Below, in pieces: positions 1 through 8,400 of a stretch of DNA of 64,000 bases. Each line of letters begins with the position of its first letter. Positions within the stretch are counted from its first letter, which is position 1. This DNA comes from UBA3941 sp002385665 (GTDB lineage: Bacteria > Bacillota > Clostridia > Caldicoprobacterales > UBA3941): contig JBMNFJ010000013.1 in NCBI GenBank assembly GCA_050949255.1, forward strand, positions 1-64,000, read 5' to 3'. The notes beneath the pieces are model-generated. The model was not told the origin of the DNA. It searched no databases and saw only the letters and a list, made by a program, of their open reading frames with translations. A program made the translations under genes and the position numbers.

Positions 1-75
1 ATATATCCCCTCAGTTGTATCAGGGGCGTTGAGAACAAATATGATACACACCAATTCTACTGTTCAAACGAATTG

Positions 76-171
76 CTTGACAGCAGAAACTATGCGGTGG
101 CCTGTACGAAAGCTGATTATTCAAAATCGCTCAAATAGTAGTACAGGCCACCGTATCATTGTGCTGTCAAG
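76..171. repeat. Long imperfect inverted repeat upstream of the helicase gene
   Basis: The left arm (76-107) and right arm (141-171) are imperfect reverse complements. The outer 10 bases (CTTGACAGCA) and the inner block (CGGTGGCCTGTAC) match exactly, with a few mismatches between them and a 33-nt spacer. It ends about 30 nt before the helicase start, so it could be an RNA hairpin in the leader or a recombinase or regulator binding site. A second, small dyad (CCCCT / AGGGG, 7-26) precedes it. No convincing gene lies in 1-202. Confidence 0.7.
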
Positions 172-202
172 TATCCCACATAATACGAAGGAGAGGAAAA
201 TT

Positions 203-2515
203 ATGTTTGAGATAAAAACGACAGACGAATCGATAATGCAACAATATCTCAAAAAGCATGGAAACAGAAACGAATTTCGTTATCTTTTTACATTTGATAA
301 AAACTACATTTTCATGGTGAAAGAAAATAGAAGCATAAATACCTACTATGTAATTTGCTTGATGAGAAATTGTATGGTTGCTATTGCTAAAAGCAAGCAA
401 GTTTATTCTGATGATATAAAAAAGAAACTAATAGAGAAGTTTATTGCTACACCTGCTTATCAAGTCACACTTCCTGAAAACCCGAATGCCATGATTGAAT
501 TTATCTTCAAAAAACTGATGGCAGCAAGCGGATTTACAATCAGGGAAAATCAAATTGAGCTATCTAAAATGATGTATGAAGGAATTAAGCAGAATCATAT
601 TGCTATTTGCGAAGCAGAGGTTGGAACGGGAAAAACCTATGCTTACATAGTTGCTTGTGTTGTTTATGCTCTTTATGAAAGACAAAAGCGTAGCAAAGCA
701 GGTATACTTACATATTTGGACAATGAATACTGCTCTGTCCCTTGTGTTATATCAACATCCAGTATTGATTTGCAAAATGCCATTGTTCGCACTTATGTCC
801 CAATCTTATCTGATATATTGCTGAAGAATAAGGTGATTGATCGTCCTTTAAGTGCAGTTTTAAGAAAGGGGAAAGAACATTACTTTTGTCAGATGCGATA
901 CGACCGGTTAACGAGTTATTTAAAGAGTAGTCAAAAAGCTGTGGACAGAGAACTGCTTTATAAATTGTCCGCATTAAAGATACCGGATTACGGAATTGAT
1001 TTGGATGAATACAAAGGGTTGAAAAACCATATAGTTCAAAAAATCAATGTGCCCAAAGCCTGTGAAATTTCCTGCCCTTACTATAAGGAATGCCAATATA
1101 TCAAGCATATGGATTATGCGAGATCATCAATTCATGACTTTCAGGTATGTAACCATAATTATTACTTGGCAGATACAATGAAACGTGCCAAAGGGAAGCA
1201 TACGCTTATTCCGGAACACTCAGTAGCAATTATTGATGAGGCTCATAAATTGCCGGATGCAGCTATGCAAATATTTGGGAAGAGATTTTCAAGTGAAGAT
1301 ATAACGATCATGACCAATGTGCTAAAAAGCAATCTAAAAGGTAATAAGGCATATTTACAGATAGCAAAAATGAAGTTAGACAGTTTATCTGTTCTGAGGA
1401 CGAGATTTTTTAGAAGCCTAGTTTCAAAAATTAACCTGGATGCTGTAGATGATGAAACATCACAAATTGGTATATTCATAGGGCACTTTGAAAAAATGCT
1501 GCTCTTGGAGATGTTAAAAATCATTGAAAATATTCAGGAATATTGTGCGGTGGATATTTCAAAGAGCAGGACATTAGAGATTATGTTTTTGGAAGCAAAA
1601 GAACAGATTGAAACTTTTTTCCGGACAGAGAATATCATTTATTGGCTTGAAAACCCTTTGAGCGACAAATTGGTTTCTATCTGCTGCATCCCAACAGATT
1701 TAGAGGATCAATTGCACAAAGTACTATGGAAAAACGGAATCCCAAAGATTTTGACTTCCGGAACATTATCAGATGATAGAGGCTTTACCTACTTCAAAAG
1801 CAATGCGGGAATAGATAAGGTCAATAAAAATTTTATCAGTGAGATGAGCTGTCGTTCTCCATTTGACTATAAAAATAATGCATTGCTTTATGTCAGTGAA
1901 AACGTACCATTTCCTGATAAACAATGCAATGAGTATATTGAGGCTTTAGCTGATGAAATTATAAGGATTGTGGATGCAGCCTATGGGCATACAGTGATTT
2001 TGTTTACTTCCTACTCTTTATTATCAAGAGTATATGAATTGGCGAGACACAGAATCAAATATCCGGTCCTGAAAATGGATAAAAGTGAGAAGAACATTGT
2101 TGAAGCTTTTAAAAACAGCGGAAACAGTGTTCTTTTTGCTACAGGCTCATTTTGGGAAGGTGTTGACTGTCCCGGAGATATTCTATCTTCACTTATTATC
2201 GTCAACTTGCCGTTTCCAACACCGACACCGATTTTGGAACATAGGAAGAAACAGTATGCGGAGTTGAAAGAGTTTATAGAATTTATTATTTTTCCTGAAA
2301 TGCTCATTAAGCTAAAGCAAGGTATGGGGCGCTTGATTCGATGTGAAACTGATACCGGTCTCATTGCCATTTTAGATTTCAGGATCAGTAAAAAAGGAAA
2401 GTACCGCAAGAGGGTGCTTGGTGCCCTATCAGACTATAGGGTGACAGATTCTCTTGATGAGGTAAAAGCATTTTTCCGTAAAGTAAAAAGAAAAGAATAT
2501 TTTTATCAAGATTGA
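203..2515 (+). CDS. DinG/XPD-like ATP-dependent DNA helicase of an integrative element
   Basis: This is a 770-aa superfamily-2 helicase of the DinG/XPD type, expected to unwind DNA 5'-3'. Visible motifs are Walker A (EVGTGKT, about residue 138), the DEAH box (IIDEAH, about 345) and motif VI (QGMGRLIR, about 706). Cysteines near residue 231, in CEISCPYYKEC (about 286-296) and in VCN (about 316) fit the four ligands of the family's iron-sulphur cluster. I chose ATG 203 because GGAGAGG precedes it. The open frame runs upstream to 29, but that part covers the inverted repeat and does not look like protein. Together with the recombinases downstream it looks like ICE cargo or replication support. 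Its exact role in the element is inferred. Confidence 0.85.
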   Translation: MFEIKTTDESIMQQYLKKHGNRNEFRYLFTFDKNYIFMVKENRSINTYYVICLMRNCMVAIAKSKQVYSDDIKKKLIEKFIATPAYQVTLPENPNAMIEFIFKKLMAASGFTIRENQIELSKMMYEGIKQNHIAICEAEVGTGKTYAYIVACVVYALYERQKRSKAGILTYLDNEYCSVPCVISTSSIDLQNAIVRTYVPILSDILLKNKVIDRPLSAVLRKGKEHYFCQMRYDRLTSYLKSSQKAVDRELLYKLSALKIPDYGIDLDEYKGLKNHIVQKINVPKACEISCPYYKECQYIKHMDYARSSIHDFQVCNHNYYLADTMKRAKGKHTLIPEHSVAIIDEAHKLPDAAMQIFGKRFSSEDITIMTNVLKSNLKGNKAYLQIAKMKLDSLSVLRTRFFRSLVSKINLDAVDDETSQIGIFIGHFEKMLLLEMLKIIENIQEYCAVDISKSRTLEIMFLEAKEQIETFFRTENIIYWLENPLSDKLVSICCIPTDLEDQLHKVLWKNGIPKILTSGTLSDDRGFTYFKSNAGIDKVNKNFISEMSCRSPFDYKNNALLYVSENVPFPDKQCNEYIEALADEIIRIVDAAYGHTVILFTSYSLLSRVYELARHRIKYPVLKMDKSEKNIVEAFKNSGNSVLFATGSFWEGVDCPGDILSSLIIVNLPFPTPTPILEHRKKQYAELKEFIEFIIFPEMLIKLKQGMGRLIRCETDTGLIAILDFRISKKGKYRKRVLGALSDYRVTDSLDEVKAFFRKVKRKEYFYQD

Positions 2516-2550
2516 GTGAGCGGTTATGGGAATAGCTGCTCGCTTTTTTT
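2515..2550 (+). terminator. Rho-independent terminator after the helicase gene
   Basis: A 12-bp stem with three wobble pairs (2515-2526 with 2533-2544) and a short loop is followed by a run of Ts (2544-2550). It starts at the helicase stop codon and ends before the RBS of the next ORF. Confidence 0.8.
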
Positions 2551-2565
2551 GAAAGGAGCGGTTTC

Positions 2566-2817
2566 ATGAATACAGCCATGACCATAACGGACATGAAAAA
2601 TATAGATATACGTACAGTTGATCCATCCACCTTAGTAGATATTAAAACAGTCAAAGTCAATACGGATTTACCGGTGGAAGAACGAAAGAAAGATTTTATC
2701 AGACAAGTGAAAAATCCTTACTGCTTCAGATGTGGCAAGGTTGTGGTTAAGATGAGTTTCGCCGATACAACAGCAACATTAGAAGACAGGTTGGAGAATT
2801 ACTTTAGAAGCTTATAG
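2566..2817 (+). CDS. DUF6870-like small ICE protein
   Basis: An 83-aa protein with a good RBS (GAAAGGAG) before ATG 2566. Residues from about 11 (MKNIDIRTVDPSTLVDI) through NPYCFRCGKVVVKMSFAD to LEDRLENYF resemble DUF6870, a family found in Firmicutes conjugative elements. One CxxC pair (YCFRCG) is present. The molecular function is unknown. It sits between the ICE helicase and the recombinase block, behind a terminator, so it probably has its own transcription start or depends on read-through. Confidence 0.7.
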   Translation: MNTAMTITDMKNIDIRTVDPSTLVDIKTVKVNTDLPVEERKKDFIRQVKNPYCFRCGKVVVKMSFADTTATLEDRLENYFRSL

Positions 2818-2910
2818 AACAGTAGAAGGCAAAACTTTACAAATTGGCGCTTCGGAAATCTGGACGCGCAGTTAATTTTATGCTAAGCTTTTATTGGACT
2901 ATAATCAGTG

Positions 2911-2961
2911 AAGCCTAATGTGTTTAAAGTTTTGCTAATACTTTAAACAAACAGGAGGCTT
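2911..2961 (+). promoter_or_regulatory. Leader hairpin covering the RBS of the first recombinase
   Basis: A perfect 9-bp repeat (GTTTAAAGT, 2922-2930; ACTTTAAAC, 2940-2948) is nested inside an outer pair AAGCCT (2911-2916) / AGGCTT (2956-2961). The right outer arm overlaps the AGGAGG ribosome site (2953-2958), so folding would hide it. The rest of 2818-2966 holds no gene. Confidence 0.6.
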
Positions 2962-2966
2962 TACTC

Positions 2967-4637
2967 ATGGAATTTTTAAAAGATAACAAAACCTATAATG
3001 CTGCTATTTATGTAAGACTCTCAAGAGATGATGGAGATAAAGAAGAAAGTGACAGCATTTCAAACCAAAAGGAACTAATTCGTGAATATTTAAGGTCAAA
3101 GTCAGAAATCCAAATTGCTTCTGTGCACGTAGATGATGGATATAGTGGCGTTGACTTTAATCGGCCTGCCTTTTTAGAAATGATGGAAGAGATTAAGGCA
3201 GGGAAGGTAAACTGTGTTGTCGTAAAAGACCTTTCACGTTTTGGCAGAAACTATATTGAGTCAGGGAAATATATTCAAAAGATATTTCCTTTTCTTGGTG
3301 TGCGTTTCATTGCGATCAATGATAATTATGATAGTGCGGAAGGTTCAAATATTACCGATAACATCATGATTCCATTTAAAAATCTAATAAACGACTCATA
3401 TTGCAGAGATTCCTCAATTAAAATAAGGAGCCAACTTGAAATCAAACGTAAAAAGGGTGATTTTATTGGCTCTTTTGCTGCTTACGGCTATAAGAAAGCT
3501 GAGAATAATAAGAATAAGCTGGAAATAGACGAATATGCAGCTCAAGTTGTCCGTGACATTTTCAAGTGGAAACTTGAGGGGATGAGCCAGCAGGGGATAG
3601 CCAACCGACTAAATGAAATGGGCATCCTGTCCCCTATGGAATATAAACGCTCATTGGGAGAAAGGTACAAAACAACCTTTAAAGTAAAACAGCAGGCTCT
3701 CTGGTCTGCCGTTGCAGTCAGACGAATCTTAACAAATGAATTGTATATCGGTGTGTTGGAGCAGGGAAAAAGAACCACTCCGAATTACAAAATAAAAACG
3801 AGAGTTGAACGTCCTAAAGAAGAGTGGGTGCGAGTGGAAAATGCACATGAGCCTATAATATCAAAAGAGCTATTTACCACAGTAAATGGTTTATTGCTCC
3901 ATGACACTCGGATTGCCCCTGCTGAGGAAACCGTATATCTTTTTTCAGGTATTATTGCCTGCGGGGATTGTAAAGAAAATATGATCCGCAAGACGGTTCC
4001 TGCTAATGGGAAAAAATATTACTACTACACTTGTTCTACCAACCGAAATGATAAAAATAGTTGCACTACCCATAATATCAGTGAAAAGGCATTTGAAGAA
4101 GCTGTTTTGGCGGCTTTAAATGTACATATACGCAGTATTCTTGATATTGAACGTATTCTAACATATATCGATACACTACCTTACAAGCAAGAAGAAATAT
4201 TGAAATTGGATGCTCAAATTGTCAAGGCACAAGAGGAAATAGAAAAGATTCAAAAGTATAAGCTGACATCATACGAACACTTTGTAGATAAAGTAATCAC
4301 CAAAGAAGAATACCGAAACCATGTCAACAGATATAATGCTAAAATTCAAAAGGCAGAAAAGCTTATACTAAAGCGTAAACAAGAGATTGAAGATATTATA
4401 AACAATAAGACGCCAACTAACTTATGGATTGAGCATTTTAAGCAGTACCAAAACATTGAGCAGCTTACCCGAAAAGTAGTCGTGTCATTGATGGAGAAAA
4501 TATATGTATATGAAAATGGAAAAATCGATATTCATTTTAAACATCAAGCGGAATATGAAAGTGCTATTCGTTTTATAGAAAGCGCCAGCAAATCGGACTC
4601 CTTTGATGCGAGTGTTGCGTTTAAGGAGGCGATTTAA
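2967..4637 (+). CDS. Large serine recombinase 1 of 3
   Basis: A 556-aa site-specific recombinase of the large serine type. The N-terminal resolvase domain has the catalytic serine in YVRLS (Ser19), followed by SISNQ and VVKDLSRFGRNY. A recombinase domain comes next (about 170-290), then a zinc beta-ribbon (CGDC ... CSTN ... C, about 332-367) and a coiled coil (about 395-480). These enzymes integrate and excise elements by double-strand cuts with a 5'-phosphoserine link. ATG 2967 has AGGAGG 8 nt upstream. The next gene begins 2 nt after its stop, so the recombinases form one operon. Confidence 0.92.
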   Translation: MEFLKDNKTYNAAIYVRLSRDDGDKEESDSISNQKELIREYLRSKSEIQIASVHVDDGYSGVDFNRPAFLEMMEEIKAGKVNCVVVKDLSRFGRNYIESGKYIQKIFPFLGVRFIAINDNYDSAEGSNITDNIMIPFKNLINDSYCRDSSIKIRSQLEIKRKKGDFIGSFAAYGYKKAENNKNKLEIDEYAAQVVRDIFKWKLEGMSQQGIANRLNEMGILSPMEYKRSLGERYKTTFKVKQQALWSAVAVRRILTNELYIGVLEQGKRTTPNYKIKTRVERPKEEWVRVENAHEPIISKELFTTVNGLLLHDTRIAPAEETVYLFSGIIACGDCKENMIRKTVPANGKKYYYYTCSTNRNDKNSCTTHNISEKAFEEAVLAALNVHIRSILDIERILTYIDTLPYKQEEILKLDAQIVKAQEEIEKIQKYKLTSYEHFVDKVITKEEYRNHVNRYNAKIQKAEKLILKRKQEIEDIINNKTPTNLWIEHFKQYQNIEQLTRKVVVSLMEKIYVYENGKIDIHFKHQAEYESAIRFIESASKSDSFDASVAFKEAI

Positions 4638-4639
4638 TC

Positions 4640-6373
4640 ATGGCAAGAAAAAGCAGAAGACAGTCTCTGATCGCACAAAAAGAAACGGTAACACAGGAGA
4701 AGGTCTTTAAAACAGGACTGTATGTCCGCCTTTCTATTGAGGATGTGCGTGACAGAAAAGACAGTGATTCCATTGAAAATCAGACATATTTGTTGAAACA
4801 ATTCGTTGAGGAAAGGCCATTTTTGCAGATTTACTCAATATATACGGACAACGGAGAAAAAGGAACGAATTTTGACCGTCCTGAATTTAACAGGCTTATG
4901 GACGATGTTAAAGCAGGCAGAGTGAACTGCATTGTGGTAAAAGACCTCTCGCGCTTTGGCAGAGATTATCTTGAAACCGGAAACTATCTTGAAAAGATTT
5001 TTCCGTTTCTTGGAGTCCGTTTTATATCTATCAATGATAATTATGACAGCTTTAACCCTGAAAACAGTAATGAAGGCTTGATTATTTCTTTGAAAAATCT
5101 TTTGAATGATGTTTATACAAAGGACATATCCAAGAAAATCATCTCTACCTTCAGAGAAAGACAGTCGAAGGGTGAATTTTTAGGTGCACACGTGCCTTAT
5201 GGATACAGCAGGCCGGATGACGGCACTTATAAACTTGTAGTTGACGAGGAAGCTGCTTTAGTCATTCGGCAAATCTACCAGTGGAAAGTAGAAGGGCTGA
5301 GCGATACTGCAATAGCTCGTCGCTTAAATGATATGGGAATACCTTCTCCAAGCAAGTACAAATATTTAAAGGGCGAGTGGAAAAATGCCCGTTATAATAA
5401 CAATATCTGGCAGCGTCAGGCAATTAAAGCTATAACAGAGAATGAAGTATATTTAGGACACAAGATATATGGCAAAATTCAGGCATCCCTTTATGAAGGC
5501 AAGCGAAAATCAAGAGTGCCAAGAGATGAATGGACAATTATTGAAAACGACCATGAACCGATTATCGATCAAGAAACTTTTGATATTGTCCATGCCAGAC
5601 GATTGGAAGTATATAAAGAATTTACTGAACGCTTAGAGCAAAACAAGCATTTTGAAAATACTGAGAATATTTTTAAGGATATTGCTATTTGCGGAGATTG
5701 CAAATGTAAACTTGTTCGCAGGAGAAGGATTAAAAATGATGAGCTTTATTATTATTTTTCATGCACTACTTACGAAACAAATAGTGGTTATAAATGCACG
5801 AGAAAGCATATAGTAGAAACTGATATGATTAAAGCAGTATATGCTGCTATTCGCAGTCAAATAGATATGGTTGCATCGGTGGATGATATTCTGAGAAAAG
5901 TAAATTCCGATGCGAGTTATGAGAATAGGAAAGACAACTTGGCTAATGAAATCAGAAAGGTTAAAGCACAAATTGAAAGGCTGACTTCCTTGCGAAGTTC
6001 TCTTTATGATGATTATATTGAACAACTGCTTACTGAACAGGAGTATCTATATGCAAAAATCAAGTATGAGAAAGATGAAGTTGCATTAAAAGACAGACTA
6101 AATGAATTGTTGTTACAACAGAAGAAGTATGATCAAACATATTCCTATGAAAACCAGTGGTTATCTTCTTTTAGAGCATTCCGAGATGAAAAAGAATTAA
6201 CTAAAGAAATGGTTGCAGCCCTCATAGAAACTGTGGAACTGTATGCCGATAGGAGTATACAGATCAATTTTAAGTTTAAAGACGAATATGAGGAATTACT
6301 TGATTATCTTAACACTATAGAAGATGAGGTGAAGCCTGATGAACAAGAATGTCTCAGTAGCTATGTACATTAG
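4640..6373 (+). CDS. Large serine recombinase 2 of 3
   Basis: A 577-aa paralogue of the preceding gene with the same order of domains: a resolvase domain (Ser32 in YVRLS, VVKDLSRFGRDY), the recombinase domain, a zinc ribbon (CGDCKCK ... CTTY ... C) and a C-terminal coiled coil. It has about 20 extra basic and polar residues at the N terminus (MARKSRRQ). The RBS (AAGGAGG, 4623-4629) lies in the end of recombinase 1, which indicates translational coupling. The three proteins are clearly diverged, so this is an established multi-recombinase module and not a recent duplication. Confidence 0.92.
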   Translation: MARKSRRQSLIAQKETVTQEKVFKTGLYVRLSIEDVRDRKDSDSIENQTYLLKQFVEERPFLQIYSIYTDNGEKGTNFDRPEFNRLMDDVKAGRVNCIVVKDLSRFGRDYLETGNYLEKIFPFLGVRFISINDNYDSFNPENSNEGLIISLKNLLNDVYTKDISKKIISTFRERQSKGEFLGAHVPYGYSRPDDGTYKLVVDEEAALVIRQIYQWKVEGLSDTAIARRLNDMGIPSPSKYKYLKGEWKNARYNNNIWQRQAIKAITENEVYLGHKIYGKIQASLYEGKRKSRVPRDEWTIIENDHEPIIDQETFDIVHARRLEVYKEFTERLEQNKHFENTENIFKDIAICGDCKCKLVRRRRIKNDELYYYFSCTTYETNSGYKCTRKHIVETDMIKAVYAAIRSQIDMVASVDDILRKVNSDASYENRKDNLANEIRKVKAQIERLTSLRSSLYDDYIEQLLTEQEYLYAKIKYEKDEVALKDRLNELLLQQKKYDQTYSYENQWLSSFRAFRDEKELTKEMVAALIETVELYADRSIQINFKFKDEYEELLDYLNTIEDEVKPDEQECLSSYVH

Positions 6374-7949
6374 GCTTTCCAATGAGGATGCGGACATTTC
6401 AAAAAATGATGCAAAAATTGAAAGCAACAGCGTTAGTAATCAGCGTGATCTGTTGATGGATTTTATAAGTCGCCATCCTGATTTGGCAGATTCAAACATC
6501 TTGGAGTTTTGCGATGACGGCTACAGCGGTACGAATTTTGAACGTCCGGCAGTACAGCAGTTGTTAACCAAAGTAAGGCAAGGAGAAATTAACTGTATTG
6601 TGGTAAAAGATTTTTCACGATTTGGCAGAAACTACTTGGAGTTAGGGGATTATCTGGAGCAAGTATTTCCGTTTTTAGGAGTTCGATTTATATCTGTAAA
6701 TGACGGATATGACAGTGCAAAAGATAATGGTATAACGGCAGGCCTTGATATTGGGTTGAAGAACCTTATCTACGACCTTTACAGTAAAGACCTATCAAAG
6801 AAAGTAAAGACAGCTAAAACAGCTAAAATGAAAAAGGGCGAGTATATTGGTTCTTTCGCTCCATTTGGGTATCTCAAAGCGAAGGATAAGAAAAATGCAA
6901 TTGTTGTTGATGAGGAAGCTGCAGTTGTTGTTAAGCGAATCTTTCAATTGGCAGCCGAGGGGAACAATACAAGTGCGATCGCTAAAATACTCAATGCAGA
7001 TGGAGTACCTTCACCTGCAAGGCACTACCAAAAAAATCATAATAACAAAAAGTGGAGAAAAGCCAAAGGAGATTTGGTTTGGCAAACTATGGCTGTCTTA
7101 AAAATCCTTAAAGATGAAACTTACACAGGAAAGACAATCAACCATAAGAGGGAAAAGCCTGACGTAAATAGCATGAGTACGGTGGCTGTTCCGAGAGAAC
7201 AATGGATAGTGGTTCCAGATACGCATGAGGCTATAATAAGCGAAGAATTGTATATGGAAGCTCAGAAGGTGATTCGTAAGATATCCAAACGTAAAGAGTA
7301 CAAGGTTGATAATACAAGAGTTCTTTATGGTAAAGTAAAATGCGGTATTTGTAAGAAGAACCTTCAACGCTCACATACAAAGGTGCCTTATTATATTTGT
7401 AAGAGCAACTATTTTGATGAAAACAGCCTTTGCTATCATGGAAGAACAGAGGAGCCAATGATTCTGGAAGTGCTATTGGAAGCAATACGGCAACAGGCTC
7501 AAATAGCCAACAAAGCAGAAAAGCTTGTACTTAAGGAAAAAGAAAAATCAGAAAGTGAAGTGGCTGATTTATTACAATCTGCAAGGAAAGCTCAGCAACA
7601 TCTTGAAAGGCTAAATGCTTTAAAAATTGAAGAGTATGAGAAATATTTAGATGAGAAGATCAGCAAAGATGACTACCTGAAACAGAGAGAAATATACAAT
7701 CAAGAGATTGAACAAACATCCTCACAGATTAGTAAACTGGAAGCCGATTACGAACTTCAGAAACTAAAGAATAAGGAGTCGGAAAACCAATTTGTCGAAC
7801 ACTTCAAAAAAAAACAGGAAATCGAAGAACTAAGCAGGGATTTAGTAAATAAACTTGTTGATTCTATATATGTGTTCGGTGAAAATCAGATTGAGATTGT
7901 GTGGAACTTTGCTGATGATTATGAAAAAATATTGGAGATGATACAATGA
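6339..7949 (+). CDS. Large serine recombinase 3 of 3
   Basis: A 536-aa large serine recombinase. Ser14 lies in YIRLS, followed by SVSNQ, VVKDFSRFGRNY, the recombinase domain, a zinc ribbon (CGICKKN ... YYIC ... C) and a long charged coiled coil (about 390-490). ATG 6339 lies 35 nt inside recombinase 2 in another frame and has GAGGTGAAG as its RBS. The next small gene overlaps its stop as ATGA. Triplets of serine integrases are known from some streptococcal and other Firmicutes ICEs. How the three divide the work here cannot be read from sequence. Confidence 0.92.
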   Translation: MNKNVSVAMYIRLSNEDADISKNDAKIESNSVSNQRDLLMDFISRHPDLADSNILEFCDDGYSGTNFERPAVQQLLTKVRQGEINCIVVKDFSRFGRNYLELGDYLEQVFPFLGVRFISVNDGYDSAKDNGITAGLDIGLKNLIYDLYSKDLSKKVKTAKTAKMKKGEYIGSFAPFGYLKAKDKKNAIVVDEEAAVVVKRIFQLAAEGNNTSAIAKILNADGVPSPARHYQKNHNNKKWRKAKGDLVWQTMAVLKILKDETYTGKTINHKREKPDVNSMSTVAVPREQWIVVPDTHEAIISEELYMEAQKVIRKISKRKEYKVDNTRVLYGKVKCGICKKNLQRSHTKVPYYICKSNYFDENSLCYHGRTEEPMILEVLLEAIRQQAQIANKAEKLVLKEKEKSESEVADLLQSARKAQQHLERLNALKIEEYEKYLDEKISKDDYLKQREIYNQEIEQTSSQISKLEADYELQKLKNKESENQFVEHFKKKQEIEELSRDLVNKLVDSIYVFGENQIEIVWNFADDYEKILEMIQ

Positions 7950-8269
7950 AGAAAGTATGGATCTACAGCAGGATTGCTAATGCTGAAAATTTTAATGATG
8001 CTTATCTGATTGATCAAGAAAAATCGTTAAAGGAATTGGTCGAGCAACATTGTTTTAACATAGGCGGATATTCAAGAGATATTGGCAGTGGGCTGAATCT
8101 CAATAGGAAAGGACTCAAGGAAATTGAGAATGCCATATCTGTAAATGCGATTGATGCTGTTATTGTAAAAGATATGAGCAGGATTGGCAGAAATGTTTTT
8201 GATGTTCTTTCCCTTTTAAGAGATTGGAAGGAGCAAGGTATTGAATTGCTTACGGCAGATGAATTATAG
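7946..8269 (+). CDS. Mini-resolvase with catalytic Ser replaced by Ala
   Basis: A 107-aa protein covering only a resolvase N-terminal domain. It begins MKKVWIYSRIANAENF: where the three upstream paralogues have Y-x-R-L-S, this one has Y-S-R-I-A (Ala11), so the DNA-linking serine is missing. The domain is otherwise recognisable (IDAVIVKDMSRIGRN, then LLRDWKEQGIELLTADE). No DNA-binding C-terminal part follows. It overlaps recombinase 3 by 4 nt (ATGA) and is the last gene before the element end. Inference: a non-catalytic partner or directionality factor that binds the active recombinases through the dimer interface. It could instead be a degenerate remnant, but the intact frame and coupling argue against that. 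Confidence 0.75.
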   Translation: MKKVWIYSRIANAENFNDAYLIDQEKSLKELVEQHCFNIGGYSRDIGSGLNLNRKGLKEIENAISVNAIDAVIVKDMSRIGRNVFDVLSLLRDWKEQGIELLTADEL

Positions 8270-8317
8270 AAATATCAATAAACCAAAGCAAAGGACGGAT
8301 GATTCTTAATAATCTTA

Positions 8318-8361
8318 AACCGGGTGGTTTCGTTGAAGAAATCGCTCGGTTCTATTTTTTT
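8318..8361 (+). terminator. Terminator closing the recombinase operon
   Basis: A 14-bp stem with three G-U pairs (8318-8331 with 8338-8351), a 6-nt loop and a T run (8354-8361). It is the last recognisable feature before the element boundary at about 8400. Confidence 0.85.
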
Positions 8362-8400
8362 ATGTGAAAAATTTAAAAATTTTTTAGTTTTTACTTGACA

